This document shows positions 41,901 through 53,054 of a DNA stretch of 64,000 nt, piece by piece. The first letter of the stretch is position 1; each line of letters begins with the position of its first letter. The notes under the pieces were generated by a model. That model saw only the letters and a list, made by a program, of their open reading frames with translations. It made no database searches and was not told the DNA's origin. Made by a program: the position numbers and the translations under genes. This DNA is from Bicyclus anynana (taxonomy: Eukaryota; Arthropoda; Insecta; Lepidoptera; Nymphalidae): assembly GCF_947172395.1 (NCBI RefSeq), contig NC_069090.1, forward strand, positions 4,164,291 through 4,228,290, read 5' to 3'.

Positions 41901-42235
41901 TAAAATTACAGTTCCTACAGACGGACGCGGGGAAATATCTCCAAAATTGGGCTCAAAAAATGAAAAATCCTCCAAAACCTGCCAAAATACCAGAGTCGAG
42001 ACCCGGTGACGTCATGAATCTAGAAGACTCCATGGTAGAACTAGTCAAGAACGATAAAGGTGAATATGAAATACACCAGCCGAAACCTGGTCACATGCCG
42101 CAGTATGTACTGGACAGTCTAAAAAAGTTGTACGGAGAAAAGAAAGAAGAAGCAAAGAAGCTAGTAGAGAAGAAACGAAGTGAGGCAGAGATAAAGAAGA
42201 TAACAGAAGATTTGTCAGATGTTGATTTGGACTGA
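35863..42235 (+). CDS. Predicted secreted protein, gene B of the divergent pair (5 exons, 214 aa)
   Basis: Exons: 35863-35911, 37526-37606, 39623-39721, 40664-40755, 41912-42235. Junctions 1 to 3 are phase 1 and junction 4 is phase 0. The first exon gives MNMETQLVISCFLLSF, a signal-peptide core ending near ALCG. An in-frame ATG at 35,740 exists but would bury the signal, so it was not chosen. Exon 2 has GVIIPEELPSLL, and exon 3 RIGFGFAFGNHADFQVMLEL and GPQT. Exon 4 is basic and proline-rich (KRQAPSPPPAKINK). The last exon has a proline-rich start and a highly charged helix (KKEEAKKLVEKKRSEAEIKK) with an acidic end. The family is not recognised. Confidence 0.72.
36109..36320 (+). mobile_element. 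Helitron-like non-autonomous element, complete
   Basis: Starts TCTATACTAATATTATAAAG after an A, contains a (GTTT)n stretch, and ends in a GC hairpin (AACCGCGCGGCGTCAG) and CTAG before a T: the A^T insertion and TC...CTAG ends of Helitrons. It lies in gene B intron 1. Confidence 0.85.
37526..37606 (+). CDS. Gene B exon 2
   Basis: Acceptor GTTCCCAG, donor G|GTAATT. It encodes LCGVIIPEELPSLLSVAYSN then IPPIKK. Confidence 0.72.
38627..38939 (-). mobile_element. tRNA-derived SINE, family 2, near-complete
   Basis: Minus orientation; the tail block CAACCCATATACGGCTCTCT, the middle GTTTTCCTTCACCGATTGAG, and a tRNA-like head at 38,870-38,930 with AGCCCAGTGGATATGACCTC on the minus strand. Confidence 0.85.
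39306..39510 (-). mobile_element. LINE reverse transcriptase C-terminal fragment
   Basis: The minus strand is open and reads EFVPFGVETLGPWGRSAQTL, HKEISKRLREATGDPRAGSF and AQRISIAIQRGN. This motif set is typical of the C-terminus of some animal non-LTR retrotransposons. The 5' end and the rest of the element are missing. It lies in gene B intron 2, 110 bp upstream of exon 3. Confidence 0.75.
39623..39721 (+). CDS. Gene B exon 3 (conserved core)
   Basis: Acceptor TTTGCAG, donor A|GTAAGC. It encodes TDSRIGFGFAFGNHADFQVM then LELGPQTNTMNL, the clearest match to gene A. Confidence 0.82.
40126..40345 (+). mobile_element. Helitron-like element, variant type
   Basis: Ends GGATGAAGTCGCGGGCGTCC then GCTAG; the interior has CTGAAATTTAGAATGGAAGT and TTACTCTGGATTAACACATA. 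It is the same variant as the minus copies at 4,780 and 51,010. Confidence 0.65.
40396..40630 (+). mobile_element. tRNA-derived SINE, family 4, 5'-truncated
   Basis: B-box GGGTTCGATTCCCACAACTG, then the typical body (CAGTGTCTGTGTGTACC; CTTACTTTGGGGCTAGATAG) and a TTTATTTATT tail that runs into the pyrimidine tract before exon 4. Confidence 0.75.
40664..40755 (+). CDS. Gene B exon 4
   Basis: Acceptor ATTCCAG, donor AAG|GTAAAC. It encodes GQPFPKNGNSNNKRQAPSPP then PAKINKNREK. A SINE tail lies just upstream and a Helitron 40 bp downstream. Confidence 0.78.
40795..41002 (+). mobile_element. Helitron-like non-autonomous element, complete
   Basis: Starts TCTATACTAATATTATAAAG after an A and ends GGCGTCAGCTAG before a T. 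It is very close to the copy at 36,109. Confidence 0.85.
41066..41366. mobile_element. MITE M1, uninterrupted copy
   Basis: Ends TATACTGCAGCCATTCTTGA and, inverted, ATCAAGAAAGGCTGTAGTAT. CAAACAAATTAGAAATGAGG is paired inverted with CTTCATTTCTAATTTATTTG. Confidence 0.85.
41912..42235 (+). CDS. Gene B exon 5 with stop
   Basis: Acceptor AAATTACAG. It has 107 codons from FLQTDAGKYLQNWAQKMKNP to DLSDVDLD. The stop TGA overlaps an AATAAA by one base (TGAATAAA). Confidence 0.85.
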   Translation, partial: FLQTDAGKYLQNWAQKMKNPPKPAKIPESRPGDVMNLEDSMVELVKNDKGEYEIHQPKPGHMPQYVLDSLKKLYGEKKEEAKKLVEKKRSEAEIKKITEDLSDVDLD

Positions 42236-42240
42236 ATAAA
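42235..42240 (+). terminator. Poly(A) signal of gene B
   Basis: AATAAA overlaps the stop codon by one base. If used, the 3' UTR would be only about 10 to 30 nt. Confidence 0.55.
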
Positions 42241-42346
42241 TGGCATTTTTGTAGTAGAGTATCCTGTTGTTTTTACTGTTATTGTGATTACAATTTTTTT
42301 TTAAATAACTTAAAGTTCAATATCTCATTGAAGTTCAATATATCTT

Positions 42347-42442
42347 TGACTCAGGATTCGAACCCAGTATATTAAATATAATATACTGTAGATAAGGTGG
42401 AGCAACAACTCAAGGTCCTGGGTTCGAATCCTGAGTCAGGAA
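42347..42442. repeat. Inverted pair of tRNA B-box-like sequences
   Basis: TGACTCAGGATTCGAACCCA and its exact reverse complement TGGGTTCGAATCCTGAGTCA flank about 50 bp. Each arm contains GGTTCGAATCC, the consensus pol III B box. Confidence 0.8.
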
Positions 42443-42479
42443 ATAAAATATTTAACTTTACTTTCTCTTAATAAAATTT

Positions 42480-42640
42480 CAGTGCAAACTTTCCGTCCGG
42501 AATGTAGTGGCGTAACCCGTTCCTCGCAGAGCTCATTAAGCAGGGGTTGGTACCAAATAATTTAAACATCCTGCCCCCCAACCTACATTGAAGCAGCGTG
42601 GTGGGTTTAAACTTCACATCCCATCTCCTATATTAGTTTT
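42480..42640 (+). repeat. Dispersed LINE-associated repeat fragment
   Basis: TGGCGTAACCCGTTCCTCGC, CAACCTACATTGAAGCAGCG and GTGGTGGG resemble a common lepidopteran repeat often near RTE elements. This is from memory of pattern only. Confidence 0.4.
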
Positions 42641-43150
42641 TTGTGGGCTCTTCTCGGACCAAGACACGTTTGGAACCTTCGTAATTTTAAGTCGTCAACT
42701 TTACTTACCACTATAAAAAATCATGACACAACTTAAAATTTCAAAAGCGCTTGTAACTGAGCGTAATTTAAATAAATTATTTTTGAATTTTATAGAACGA
42801 GGCTTTAACCCTGTACTAGACCGCTAAAAATAGCAAAAATGATGACTGTAGTTATAACAACTAAACAGTCCGGTCCGTGAAGGTACACGGGCAATTAAAA
42901 TCGCTCCATTCATTGCTTACCTATAAGGTCACGATTACATTAAACATTTTACTGCAATACCTGGAAACAAAGTTGCATCAATGTAGCGTAACACCGTATT
43001 GAGGAACATGGGGTAATGGATCAATTTAGAACTATTAATGATGATGTTTTTTTGAATCTTGTAACGATCGCTTCGAGGATGTTAATGATAATGACCAGCA
43101 CCAGCTATTCTATTTTTTTTTTGTAGAAAAATTCCACGTCCACATTTTTT

Positions 43151-43410
43151 GGAGTTTACTCCTTAAGAATCGATTTTGTATGCAAAAAATATGGGCAGTA
43201 AAATTCGATGACAATGACAGCGACGTTTTTGTGCGCAACCTACTCTGCGCACCTTCACCGTGCGCTGCCGCCAACAGTCGCGGCCTGCTGCTCCTCGGTT
43301 GCGCACCTTTCACTTTTCAGGCGTGTTATTGAGACGTATACAGTGTATGCTGTGGGGCAACATACACCTATTTAGACAGTCGATCTGATAGAGTAAACTC
43401 CATTCGTGAG
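43151..43410. repeat. Possible MITE with GGAGTTTACTC ends
   Basis: GGAGTTTACTCC on the left is inverted to GAGTAAACTCC on the right. Inside, GTGCGCAACC and GGTTGCGCAC form a second inverted pair around a GC-rich middle. Confidence 0.45.
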
Positions 43411-45061
43411 TCGGATGTAAACTCCACACAATTTTTTCTATTTCTTTTTAGTTCTACTATTTTCTAGTTGCTTAGTCTGATGGTAGAAGGGCTGGCTTGC
43501 AAATTAGAAAATCCAGTCAGTATTCTTGCCAGGATTCCACGTAGTCATGATTTGTATAGGTTGACTTATTATTAGGATAACTTAGCTTAAGTTTCCTATT
43601 GTATTCTCTCTCAATAAAAAAAATAACCCGCGGCATTTTAATAAAATTTACCGGAAACTTGACCTATGCTGAAACTTCATTTTAATATCGTACATATAAG
43701 TACCGTTATCAGGATAGCAGTTATGCTAATTGTATAACCGTAGGTCAGAGGACCAGAAAATTAGACATAGCTTGCTTACGAAGAATTGCTAATTGATTTA
43801 TACAGGATAAAAATTATCGTGAAAAAAACTCTTTTACAAGGGGTATTACACAAAAAACCTTACAAATATAAAAGCTTACGAGTTTCTGTCACTAGTGACT
43901 ACCTATTTACCTAGTCCATAATAATGAATACAAAACCTAAAAATGAAATAGAAAGTTACTACTTTAATTATTTTCATGACATAAATCTAACTACATGTAG
44001 GTATAAAATCGAAAGGTATTGAATTATATTGAAAACTGATTAACGTACAAAGTTGAAATTTAGCATGGAGGTAGATTATAGTTAGTGGACGTCCGCTTAG
44101 GAACGGATTTTACGAGAGGGCCGGATTAAAGAGGTCTAACCGCGGACGAAGTCGCTATCGTTCGATAGTGGTATTATATTAGAATGGACAGGAAGGGACT
44201 TGAACAACATTATCAAGAAAAACTCAAAAGAAGTCACAAAAAATATTGGCATTAAAGTAATCCCAGTTCAACAGCCTGTAGTTACCTATTCATTATAATG
44301 TTTATAACTTCACATTAAAGAATACATTACTTCAGAGGATTATCAATGTCAAAACCGAAGATAATATATATTATAACAAAAAAAAAACATCCATTCACAG
44401 TACACGTAGTTAGTTACACGCATGAATAAACATTCCATAGACATAAAGAAGTAAAAAGCATCATCAAAAAGTTCGCGTTAACGAGATAGAGAGCTTAATA
44501 CAGATAAATAGACGGACAAACAAATGTTTGTATCATTCAGTAAAACAACATCTCTACTTGTAATGTCAAATGAGCACTTACGACTAATTTATTAAGAGAT
44601 AAAGCGTGCGGTTCAAGTTTCAAGCTGAAGCGTTTACAATTTTTAATTAAAAAATATTTATAACCGGCTATACAACCATTTGGTATTTTTCTCATTTAAT
44701 ATTTTGTTTTTGGCAACCTGTCAAACGACATTGAACCGTTCGTTTGTTGGTTTGAGATTATGTGTCATCAGAAGGAGTTCATATTTTTTTTTTCATATTT
44801 CATTCATATTCAATTTCATAGTCCATTAACGAATATACTATTTTGCTGTATTCTAGCTATCTTTCTTGGCCAAATTTTTTAAACCTTGTTGCGCTTTAGT
44901 CTGCAAAACAGCAGGCTGCCGTCTCCTCTCAGATTGTTTGCCAAGTCATTCACATGCATCGATAGTCGCTCCTGATATTTGATACTGTATTTGACTGTCT
45001 TAACATCTCTTTGGATATTTCTATTAGTTATGTTTTGATATCTTTCCAGTATATAGTATTT

Positions 45062-45401
45062 GACAGCCTCCGTGGCGCAGTGGTATGCGCGGTGGATTTA
45101 CAAGACGGAGGTCCTGGGTTCGATCCCCGGCTGGGCCGATTGAGGTTTTCTCAATTGGTCCAGGTCTGGCTGGTGGGAGGCTTCGGCCGTGGCTAGTTAC
45201 CACCCTACCGACAAAGACGTACCGCCAAGCGATTTAGCGTTCCGGTACGATGTCGTGTAGAAACCGAAAGGAGGTATGGATTTTCATCCTCCTCCTAACA
45301 AGTTAGCCCACTTCCATCTTAGACTGCGTCATCACTTACCATCAGGTGAGATTGTAGTCAAGGGCTTACTTGTAAAGAATAAAAAAAAAAATAAAAAAAA
45401 A
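45062..45401 (+). mobile_element. tRNA-derived SINE, family 3, complete copy
   Basis: The head GTGGCGCAGTGGTATGCGCG, B box GGTTCGATCCCC, body and A-rich tail match the copy at 20,021 with few differences. Confidence 0.9.
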
Positions 45402-47019
45402 TCTGATTTTTTGTACCATTTCATTGCTAAAAATAGTTCAGCTCTAATCTTAACGTAGTTTAATACAAAGTCACTTCACGCCGTCGCAATCGATAGTGTG
45501 ATTCAAAAATTATGTCATGGCTAAACATTTCTACGTGGACATCCACTTATATGATACGTATATACTAAGAATAAAGAGGAAAGAAGTAGAATTAAAAAGT
45601 AGAACACTTCTGTCTTGAATCCAAAAATTTTTTTGGCTATTTTCGTGTCATTGGATGACAGTCTACAAAGGCAGCCTCGCATCTCGCTATCGCTGTGGTA
45701 GAAACGACATTGGCAAATTAGATTATAAATTTGTTGAGGTTTTTGACTTTCGTAATTAAAAGCAAAATATTTGATTCGATTCTTAGAAAATTTAAGCCGC
45801 GCTAACAGTTTTTAAGAATCGCTACGGCTTGTACCTTGTACCTATACAACGCGTAATGGTTTTATTTGATCCAGTCGAGAACTGAACCGGCGCTAAGCGG
45901 CTTACGTTAATAGTTACATCAGATCCTGTACGAGGATGTGTTACTTTTGTTTTGTACACTAAACATTGGTATGAGGTGTTGCGCTGTGGTGTTAAGGCTT
46001 ATTTACAATGTTAGTTCTCAGTACCGTCTAGACTCTAGACAATAATTGTTCTGAGAAAAAACGATCTCGGACTAGGTTTTTAACCGACTTTAACCTTTTT
46101 AACTGTATTTTGTATGCACATTCCACGATTTCATAACTTGATGGCAAAGCTTTTATCTAACCTTTAGAAGAATCAAAAGAACAGATGAACAAGAATATAT
46201 TAAAAAAAGTGTTGTATTTTGTATTTGGCTGTGTGGGTGTCATACCCATTATATTTTTGTTGGTTTTCTTCAAAATAAAGACGATTTTAATTTTCTTAAT
46301 GTAGTTACGATTATATTCATCCTTAAAAAAAATAAATAAAAATGTCAACCTCTTGTTTAGACACATTTTTAACCGACTTCCGAAAAGGAGGAGGTTCTAC
46401 GTTCAGCTATATGTAGGTATTTCTTTCATTTGTGGACCGATTTTGAAAAGTCTTTTTTTAATGGTTTTGGCTAGTAATTTCATGACCAGCCGCCTGCCTG
46501 ACGTCAACCCTTCTTGGGAATTCTCAGTTAGGTGGGTATTTCTAACCGCCACCTTTCGGTTCAATGGGCATCTCATTTAGGTACATTGATTAAAAATTGA
46601 TAAGAAATGATAAGGATCACGGAAGTTCGTGTAGTTACTAAACCTCGTACCGAACTCAAACTTTCATCCTTTTTGGACGATGGTTTAAAAGTGTTAAGGA
46701 CCTAATATGTAACCGGATAAGGGAGTATAGTATTAGGCACACGATCTTACGGTACGTCGGTGACATTAATAAAACTTATATGTATAGAAGATTACCATTA
46801 TATTTATATGTTTACCATATTTTTACTATATATATACAGGTACTTATAACATAACGTGTGTATAGCCTGACCAGAAAATAAACTTCGCCAAGTAACGGAA
46901 AATAATGAAACTAATTTGTTTTTCCAGCAAACTAAAAATACAGACTGTTTAAGAACAATCTGGCGCCCCCAATCTAGGTATTTTATACTTCATTAATTAA
47001 TCTACTGTTGTACATGCTC

Positions 47020-47430
47020 ATTCCAAGCACGAAAGCATACTACTATTGAGCAGTTGCTACTTATTAGCATGTGTATCGCAACATTGCTAGTAATGAACAT
47101 GCTTATTTCGAGCTTGCACAAGAATCAACAGTCGTGCTATAGAAGATGGAAGAATGGAAGGGGAACAGGTTTGCTTATTGAGTATGCTAGTCGATCAGCA
47201 TTACTATTCTGTATTCTCTTCACCTTCATCTCTCCTTGTCTAACACGATACTATTGACACGTTAGATATAAATTAGCATGTGTAATTGGAATGTTTGCTT
47301 TGGGCATGCTTATTCAGGAGCATACTTAAAAATAGCATGCTTATTGCTAGCAAATGTAAATTGATGATAAGCATGCTCGTATGGAGCATTCATAATAGCA
47401 AGTTTTTAGCATGCTATTTTAGAGCATGAC
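47020..47430. repeat. Region dense in AGCATGC/GCATGT motifs
   Basis: At least a dozen AGCATG or its complement occur at irregular spacing with TTATT neighbours (for example GGCATGCTTATT, AGCATGCTTATT, AAGCATGCTCG). No fixed period is seen; it may be a decayed tandem array or an element with many short repeats. Confidence 0.5.
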
Positions 47431-47608
47431 GTGTTTACAGTACCTTTACATCAGACTATAACCATGTACAAATATTATGTGCTATAACTAACATGTAATG
47501 TATCGAACCAGCACATGTTCTAAGTACGGAGTTATAAATAATATACCTGCGAATATTTTTTTTATTTGGGCGTGTAGAAGATTCATACAAATGTCCACCA
47601 ATAGTGAT

Positions 47609-47878
47609 GGCAGCGCCGGCCCGAAGTAAATTTTAAAATGGAGCGAGATCCAATAATGGCGCCTCTCCTGTTTGTTCCTAATAATATGTACCTTTACCAA
47701 ATTAAAAGTGTAAAGTAAGAATGGAACGCGAAGATCTCGACCATACTCTGGGGTGACCAATTGAAAATCTGGCGCAGTACCGTCTACGGTTGAGTAGGAT
47801 TATCATTTCGGCGCCCTCTAGGATTTGGCGCCTGGAGCGACTGCTCCGTTCGCCGTATGGACGGGCCGGCCCTGAGTG
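47609..47878. mobile_element. MITE with (G)CGCCGGCCCG / CGGGCCGGCCCTG ends
   Basis: GCAGCGCCGGCCCG on the left and CGGGCCGGCCCTG on the right are inverted. GGCGCC and TTTGGCGCC motifs lie inside. Confidence 0.55.
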
Positions 47879-49089
47879 GTGGAATAAAAAAAAACGTTTA
47901 CTCTTTCCTTTCATTGCCAGAATCTAGATAGTGAGGATCGCAGCAGCGTTGCTGAGGGATTTTAGTGAGCGCAGAAGATCTGCCAGATTGGAGCCCGAGG
48001 CCGAGTGCCCACAGAATCTTATCGTTTATTACGAATACTGTTTGTTGACCCAAATAAAAAAAAAAGAATCACAGAATATTTTTCATTAGCGACGTTCGGG
48101 TTTGATGGAGTGAATTTTATTTGAAGGACTTAATATTCTTAAGGTCTTTAAATTATAACAGTTCGAAATTTACGTGTAGACATGTCCTACAAATAACATA
48201 AAAATTGGGATTTAGTTGTTGTGAACTTAATATTTTCATAATGGTTTCTTAAGACTATAAATTTAACTACATGTTAACTAGTATACGTACGTAGTTAGTA
48301 GGTATATTTAAAATCTAAAACACATTTTTCATACGGCTTATTAAAACGTAATTTATCATTGTAAAAAGTAAATATAGTTTTTAAAACCATGCAGAGCAAA
48401 CAACAAAGAAAGCATGCAAAAAAGAAGTATTTATCTTTTATTATTATTGTTTGTGACTGTAAGTTTAACAAAAACATTGCAATACCCGTATAACCGCTTG
48501 ATTGAGACACTAACCTTTGGTTACAAAGTGCTATATAATTTACTGTGCTAATTTATCCCACAGAGAAACTATGATTGCTAACTTATAGAATAAAATTAGA
48601 AATCAACAGATCAATAGACGCAGTCTAGTATTTTCTCCGTCAGAAAGTCGTGGTCATAAAGCCAAACGTGTATGCAGACTAACTCGCCGTATCTATAAAA
48701 AGATACAAAACATAAAAACGTGTGAAACCTAGTCAATATGGAAATGTATCTTACAATATAAATTTGATCGCCATAAATTGATAGCCAATCGCTTGTTGAG
48801 ATTCTGTCTTCAACACCATAGTAATGTTATCAGATCGAAGTTACTTTATGTTGCTTGCGACGAATAGCTTTAGATATCGAGGTGCTAAAAATGTTGTGAC
48901 TGCCAATCGGATAGGAAGATGTAGTTTGAAAGCTGTTGTTTACTTCCCAACTAGCACAAAAAATACTGTGTATTCGATATTCGATAATAAATCCAGCATG
49001 TTACAAATGAGCTTAGAAGTAGGTAGGTACCGTACGAATTTCCATTTGTTTTTCTCTAATAAACGGAGCAATTTATGACGACGCACTAT

Positions 49090-49514
49090 ACAGGGTATCC
49101 GTAAATATTACGACATACCTGCTCTAGATTACATCAAGGTATACGAAAATAATGCAATATATGTTAGTCGAAATTTTACTGGGCTTAAGTTATATTGATT
49201 TTTCTACTAAATACAAAAATCACTACCGTCAATGCAATTTAGTCATACTTACTATTTGCTGAAAAAATACTTAAAAATTGATTTTATGCTTGATATTTAT
49301 TTTTACGACTAAATTGAGTGCAATTTATACAAATATACAAAAAATCACTACCTTCCACTGAAGGTAGATTTTTGTATTTTGTAGAAAAATCAATACATCT
49401 TAAAAACTGTAAGTTTTCGGGTAACATATATTGCGTTATTTTAGTAGGCCTTGATGTCAGCTATCATATAGTATGTAACTTCATATAGTATGTACTTACG
49501 GGACATTCTGTATA
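49090..49514. mobile_element. MITE with ATACAGGGTATCCGTAA ends
   Basis: The left ATACAGGGTATCCGTAA and right TTACGGGACATTCTGTAT are inverted. CATATATTGCGTTATTTTAG pairs with ATAATGCAATATATG inside. Confidence 0.65.
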
Positions 49515-50596
49515 TGTAGATACAAATATCTGATTTTTCATCGACAAAACTACCTAATTACTGATTGACACCCAACGACTAGTGTAAAATACGGAGATAA
49601 TATAGCCTATGGGACTCACAATTATCATGGCTTTCTATTGGTAGGTATATTCAAAGTCGGTTTAGTAGATCCAGAAATAACCCTTTACAACCTTATAAAA
49701 TCTCAAATTTTACTTCTTTATAATATTAGTTGTAAGTATGGATTGTTCTGTGTCACTAAAAGTTAATACAATAATCGTTAATTGCTACGACAAACATCAT
49801 GTTCATGATATGTTTACAAGAAGTAATTAAAGTGTTCCTTCAAACGATTTTCGTTTCACAAATTCGCTTGATTACTGAAATAAAGTTAAATGAGGATACT
49901 AAAATGTTTAAAAACGTTAAGTCGTGTATTACACAGCGGTTACATTGTCCTGCAACTAATTCCTAAAGCGTTTTTAACCAAAGACTTTTGTAATGTAATT
50001 CTCCGCAAAAACCGGCACGAAAATTCCATAATAAAAAAGGGGAACTGAAAAAAAAATCACCGCAAGTCTTCATGTAGAAAGTAATTTCGGGAAATTTTTT
50101 AACACAATTACTTGGGCTGGCTGCTTTTAGGCCACGCCCGTGCCCCAAAAATTTTTCAACAAAAAACTATCTTGGGAGGAGCTTAAAATTGTAATACGCT
50201 CACAAAAATATCACTTGCACGACGATTAAGTTTTTCACAACTCTTATTACACGAGCAGTAAGGATTATTTTTGTTAAAGTTTTAATTATTGAGTCATGTG
50301 CGTATGTTGGGAACTGGTTGCCTCAATTGCAGGTAATTAGGCTCATTTTGTTCTGTCTGTCGGTATGTCATTGTTTTTTGATATACGTTTCTTTGTCGGA
50401 ATTATTTGGTTGGGGACATCGAGTTTGTAAAAATTGAGAGGGCATACAAAATAAAGTTGTCTTCTTTCACTTTTTTTTTTAGTTTGAATTACTAATATAC
50501 TACTTTGTTAATAGTAACTTGGAACGAGAAATTCTTATATAAATTTCGTATACGAGTATCTCTGAAACGAGTAAAATTAATTGAAGCAAAAGTACC

Positions 50597-50790
50597 TATT
50601 TGGATGAGGTTATAACTCTTGGATATTGGATAGAAGCAGGCGTTATTTTGCGGAAGTTCATTTTTTATCTCCTAAGGATGCTCCGGTTTCGGGGTGAAAC
50701 GTACGTAGAGAGTATTTTGTCGGACCTGAGTGACGCTGTCGCATGGGTTCGTCGGCTTTTCGCGGATAATACCAAAATAAATAAATTATA
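50597..50790 (+). mobile_element. Penelope-like repeat unit, single copy
   Basis: It shares GGATGCTCCGGTTTCGGGGT, GAAACGTACGTAGAGAG and the GGTTCGTCGGCTTTTCGCGG region with the foldback at 779-1041, and also GATAGAAGCAGGCGTTA with the reverse complement at 1,055-1,080. Here the core reads CTAAGGA, not CTGAGGA. Confidence 0.6.
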
Positions 50791-51009
50791 ATATATTCGT
50801 TCTAACTCTAGTCCGTTTATTTTTTGCTATAGGTGATAATAGTTTTTAATTTTACATCAGGTGGGCCATCTCTTTGATCTTCAAAATAATAAGAATAATT
50901 AAATCAATAAAAAAAACACTTAATTTCAAAATATACAATTCAATTTTAAAATAATTAAATTAATTATTTGAAATTAATCTAAATATATTTTTACTCTTTT
51001 ATAAATATA

Positions 51010-51212
51010 CTAGCGGACGCCCGCGACACAAATCCCAAATATTTCACACACCCCGCAGTAACCATTGATTTTTCAGGGATAAGCCTATACCTATTGTTAT
51101 TCGGCGTGAGTCGGTTGCATTAAAATCGGTTTAGCCAGTCCAAAGTCAGCTAGTCCATAAGCTCGAACAAACAGACTGACAGAGAGACAGATAAAAAAAA
51201 TCGATTATGTTT
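51010..51212 (-). mobile_element. Helitron-like element, variant type, minus
   Basis: CTAGCGGACGCCCGCGACAC at the left is the inverted 3' end; the rest is diverged. Confidence 0.55.
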
Positions 51213-51328
51213 TATTATCGTGTAAACAACTACATGCACTTGAGACTTGAGAAAATACAGTTGCAGTGAAATCACAGAAATACATTTAAATTAATTTATA
51301 TTAATTTTATATTATCATCCGTAATAGG

Positions 51329-51600
51329 CCAGTGGATATGAACTCTGACTTTGATTCGGAGAGCGTAGGTTCAAATCCGGTACGGAGCATGCACCTCCAA
51401 CATTTCAGTTATGTGCATTTTAAGAAATTACATACCACGTGTCTCAAACGGTGAAGGAAAATCATCGTGAAGTGAGGTGTGTGAAGTCTGCCAATCCGCA
51501 TTGGGCCAGCGTGGTGGACTAAGGCCTAACCCTTCTCATTCTGAGAGGAAACTCGTGCTCAACAGTGAGCCGAATATGAGTTGTTAATGATGAATTATTG
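51329..51600 (+). mobile_element. tRNA-derived SINE, family 2, near-complete
   Basis: The head GGCCAGTGGATATGAACTCT, B box GGTTCAAATCC, body GTCTCAAACGGTGAAGGAAA, the GAAGTCTGCCAATCCGCATT block and an AT-rich tail, all in plus orientation. Confidence 0.85.
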
Positions 51601-52149
51601 ATGTATTGATAAATTGTCGCATCCAAAATGTTTCGTACATTATGGTAGACAGTTATGACAGTGTTTAACGGTTGGTCAAGATTTTTCAGATAGTTTTTCG
51701 TTTTAGGCAAGAAAAGTCCAGTTTTTGCTCGCAGCTTAAACGCAGTTTTGTAAACCGAGAGACGAGGTGAAGCGTCGTTATAATTATTTTAATGCGGCGA
51801 CGATTTTTGCCAGTTTTTCTTTTGTTTCCTAGAACCTTGTACGTACGTGGCCCGTGTACTTGTTAATTAGGTTTTTGAAAGATAAAAGTGAATTATCAAG
51901 CATAATAATTATTCTGTAACGACGAAATGTATGAAACCCTCACGTACTGTAAGTGGAGCGGCTTGTTTGTAATTAGCATCGCGGTAACTTCTAGGGTATG
52001 TTTAATTAGTGGTTATGGTAAGCTGTTAAAAAAGTAAAAAAAATATAAAAAAATGCTTAATAAAGATTTCAATAATTAATAATGTGTTTTATTATGTTAC
52101 TTTAAATTAAAATTAAATTTAATATGTAATTTGTAGTAAACATATTAAA

Positions 52150-52200
52150 TTAATTGACCATGATTCTAAATAATGGTTATTTAGAATCGTGGTCAATTAA
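52150..52200. repeat. 24-bp inverted repeat, 3-nt loop
   Basis: TTAATTGACCATGATTCTAA and onwards is inverted after TGG, with one mismatch. Confidence 0.8.
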
Positions 52201-53054
52201 AAACTGGTTAAAATAAATATATGAGTCCTATACGCACTGCACCGTGGCAAATTGGCCACACCTTTAAGGCGCTTCGAGGACGTAGAAACTTTTTGTCATC
52301 GTCGTGTAGGCCTGAGACATGCGTCACGATATAATCTAATCGGTGGCTAAAATCGGCTCAACTGAAAATATCTCTCAACGCAACGATAGAGAGAGCGATA
52401 TTTCAACACCGCTGTTATTGGTCGACAATATATATTCTCTTTACGAGAAATCTTGTTAACGCATGCTGGGCCTAATGAATAGTTAATTTAACCTAACCTT
52501 CTTACCATCGGAAGAAATCAGGCAGCATTTGGAAATTACAACAGAAATAATATACATTATTTGTGCTTGATACCAATTGTAAAATTCAACCTACTGTAAA
52601 TTTCAATTTTAAACAAAAGACCAATATCTTTACAGGTAAAATATTGCGTGATACGTTGATATGTTGACTTTTGTCATATCTATATCTATCACGAAATTAG
52701 GCTAATTGAATTAAGATGACATTTAGTACACAAAGGATCTTGCCAGATCTTAAATCATCGAATTCCAGAAAATGTAAATTAACAAAAAATAACCAATTTT
52801 TAAATAAATGATTAAATTCATTACAGTTATTAAACTATATCCAGAAATTTTAGGAGATTGCGCAGAATATAGGAAATTACAGAAAAAACCACTATTGATT
52901 TGTATGGATGTTTTAAGTTACTCAATTACGGCTCAACGAACGAACTAAAATTCTAAAAGAGGTTCTAGTCTGATACAGCTCTGTAGCCCATTATAATATA
53001 AATACTTCGCGGAAACTACGTGGATGAAAGTGCGGTGCATATGTATATAGCTAG

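Noticed and set aside
48824..49078. 84-codon frame
   Set aside because: Ordinary composition, no signal or domain, next to a MITE at 49,090.
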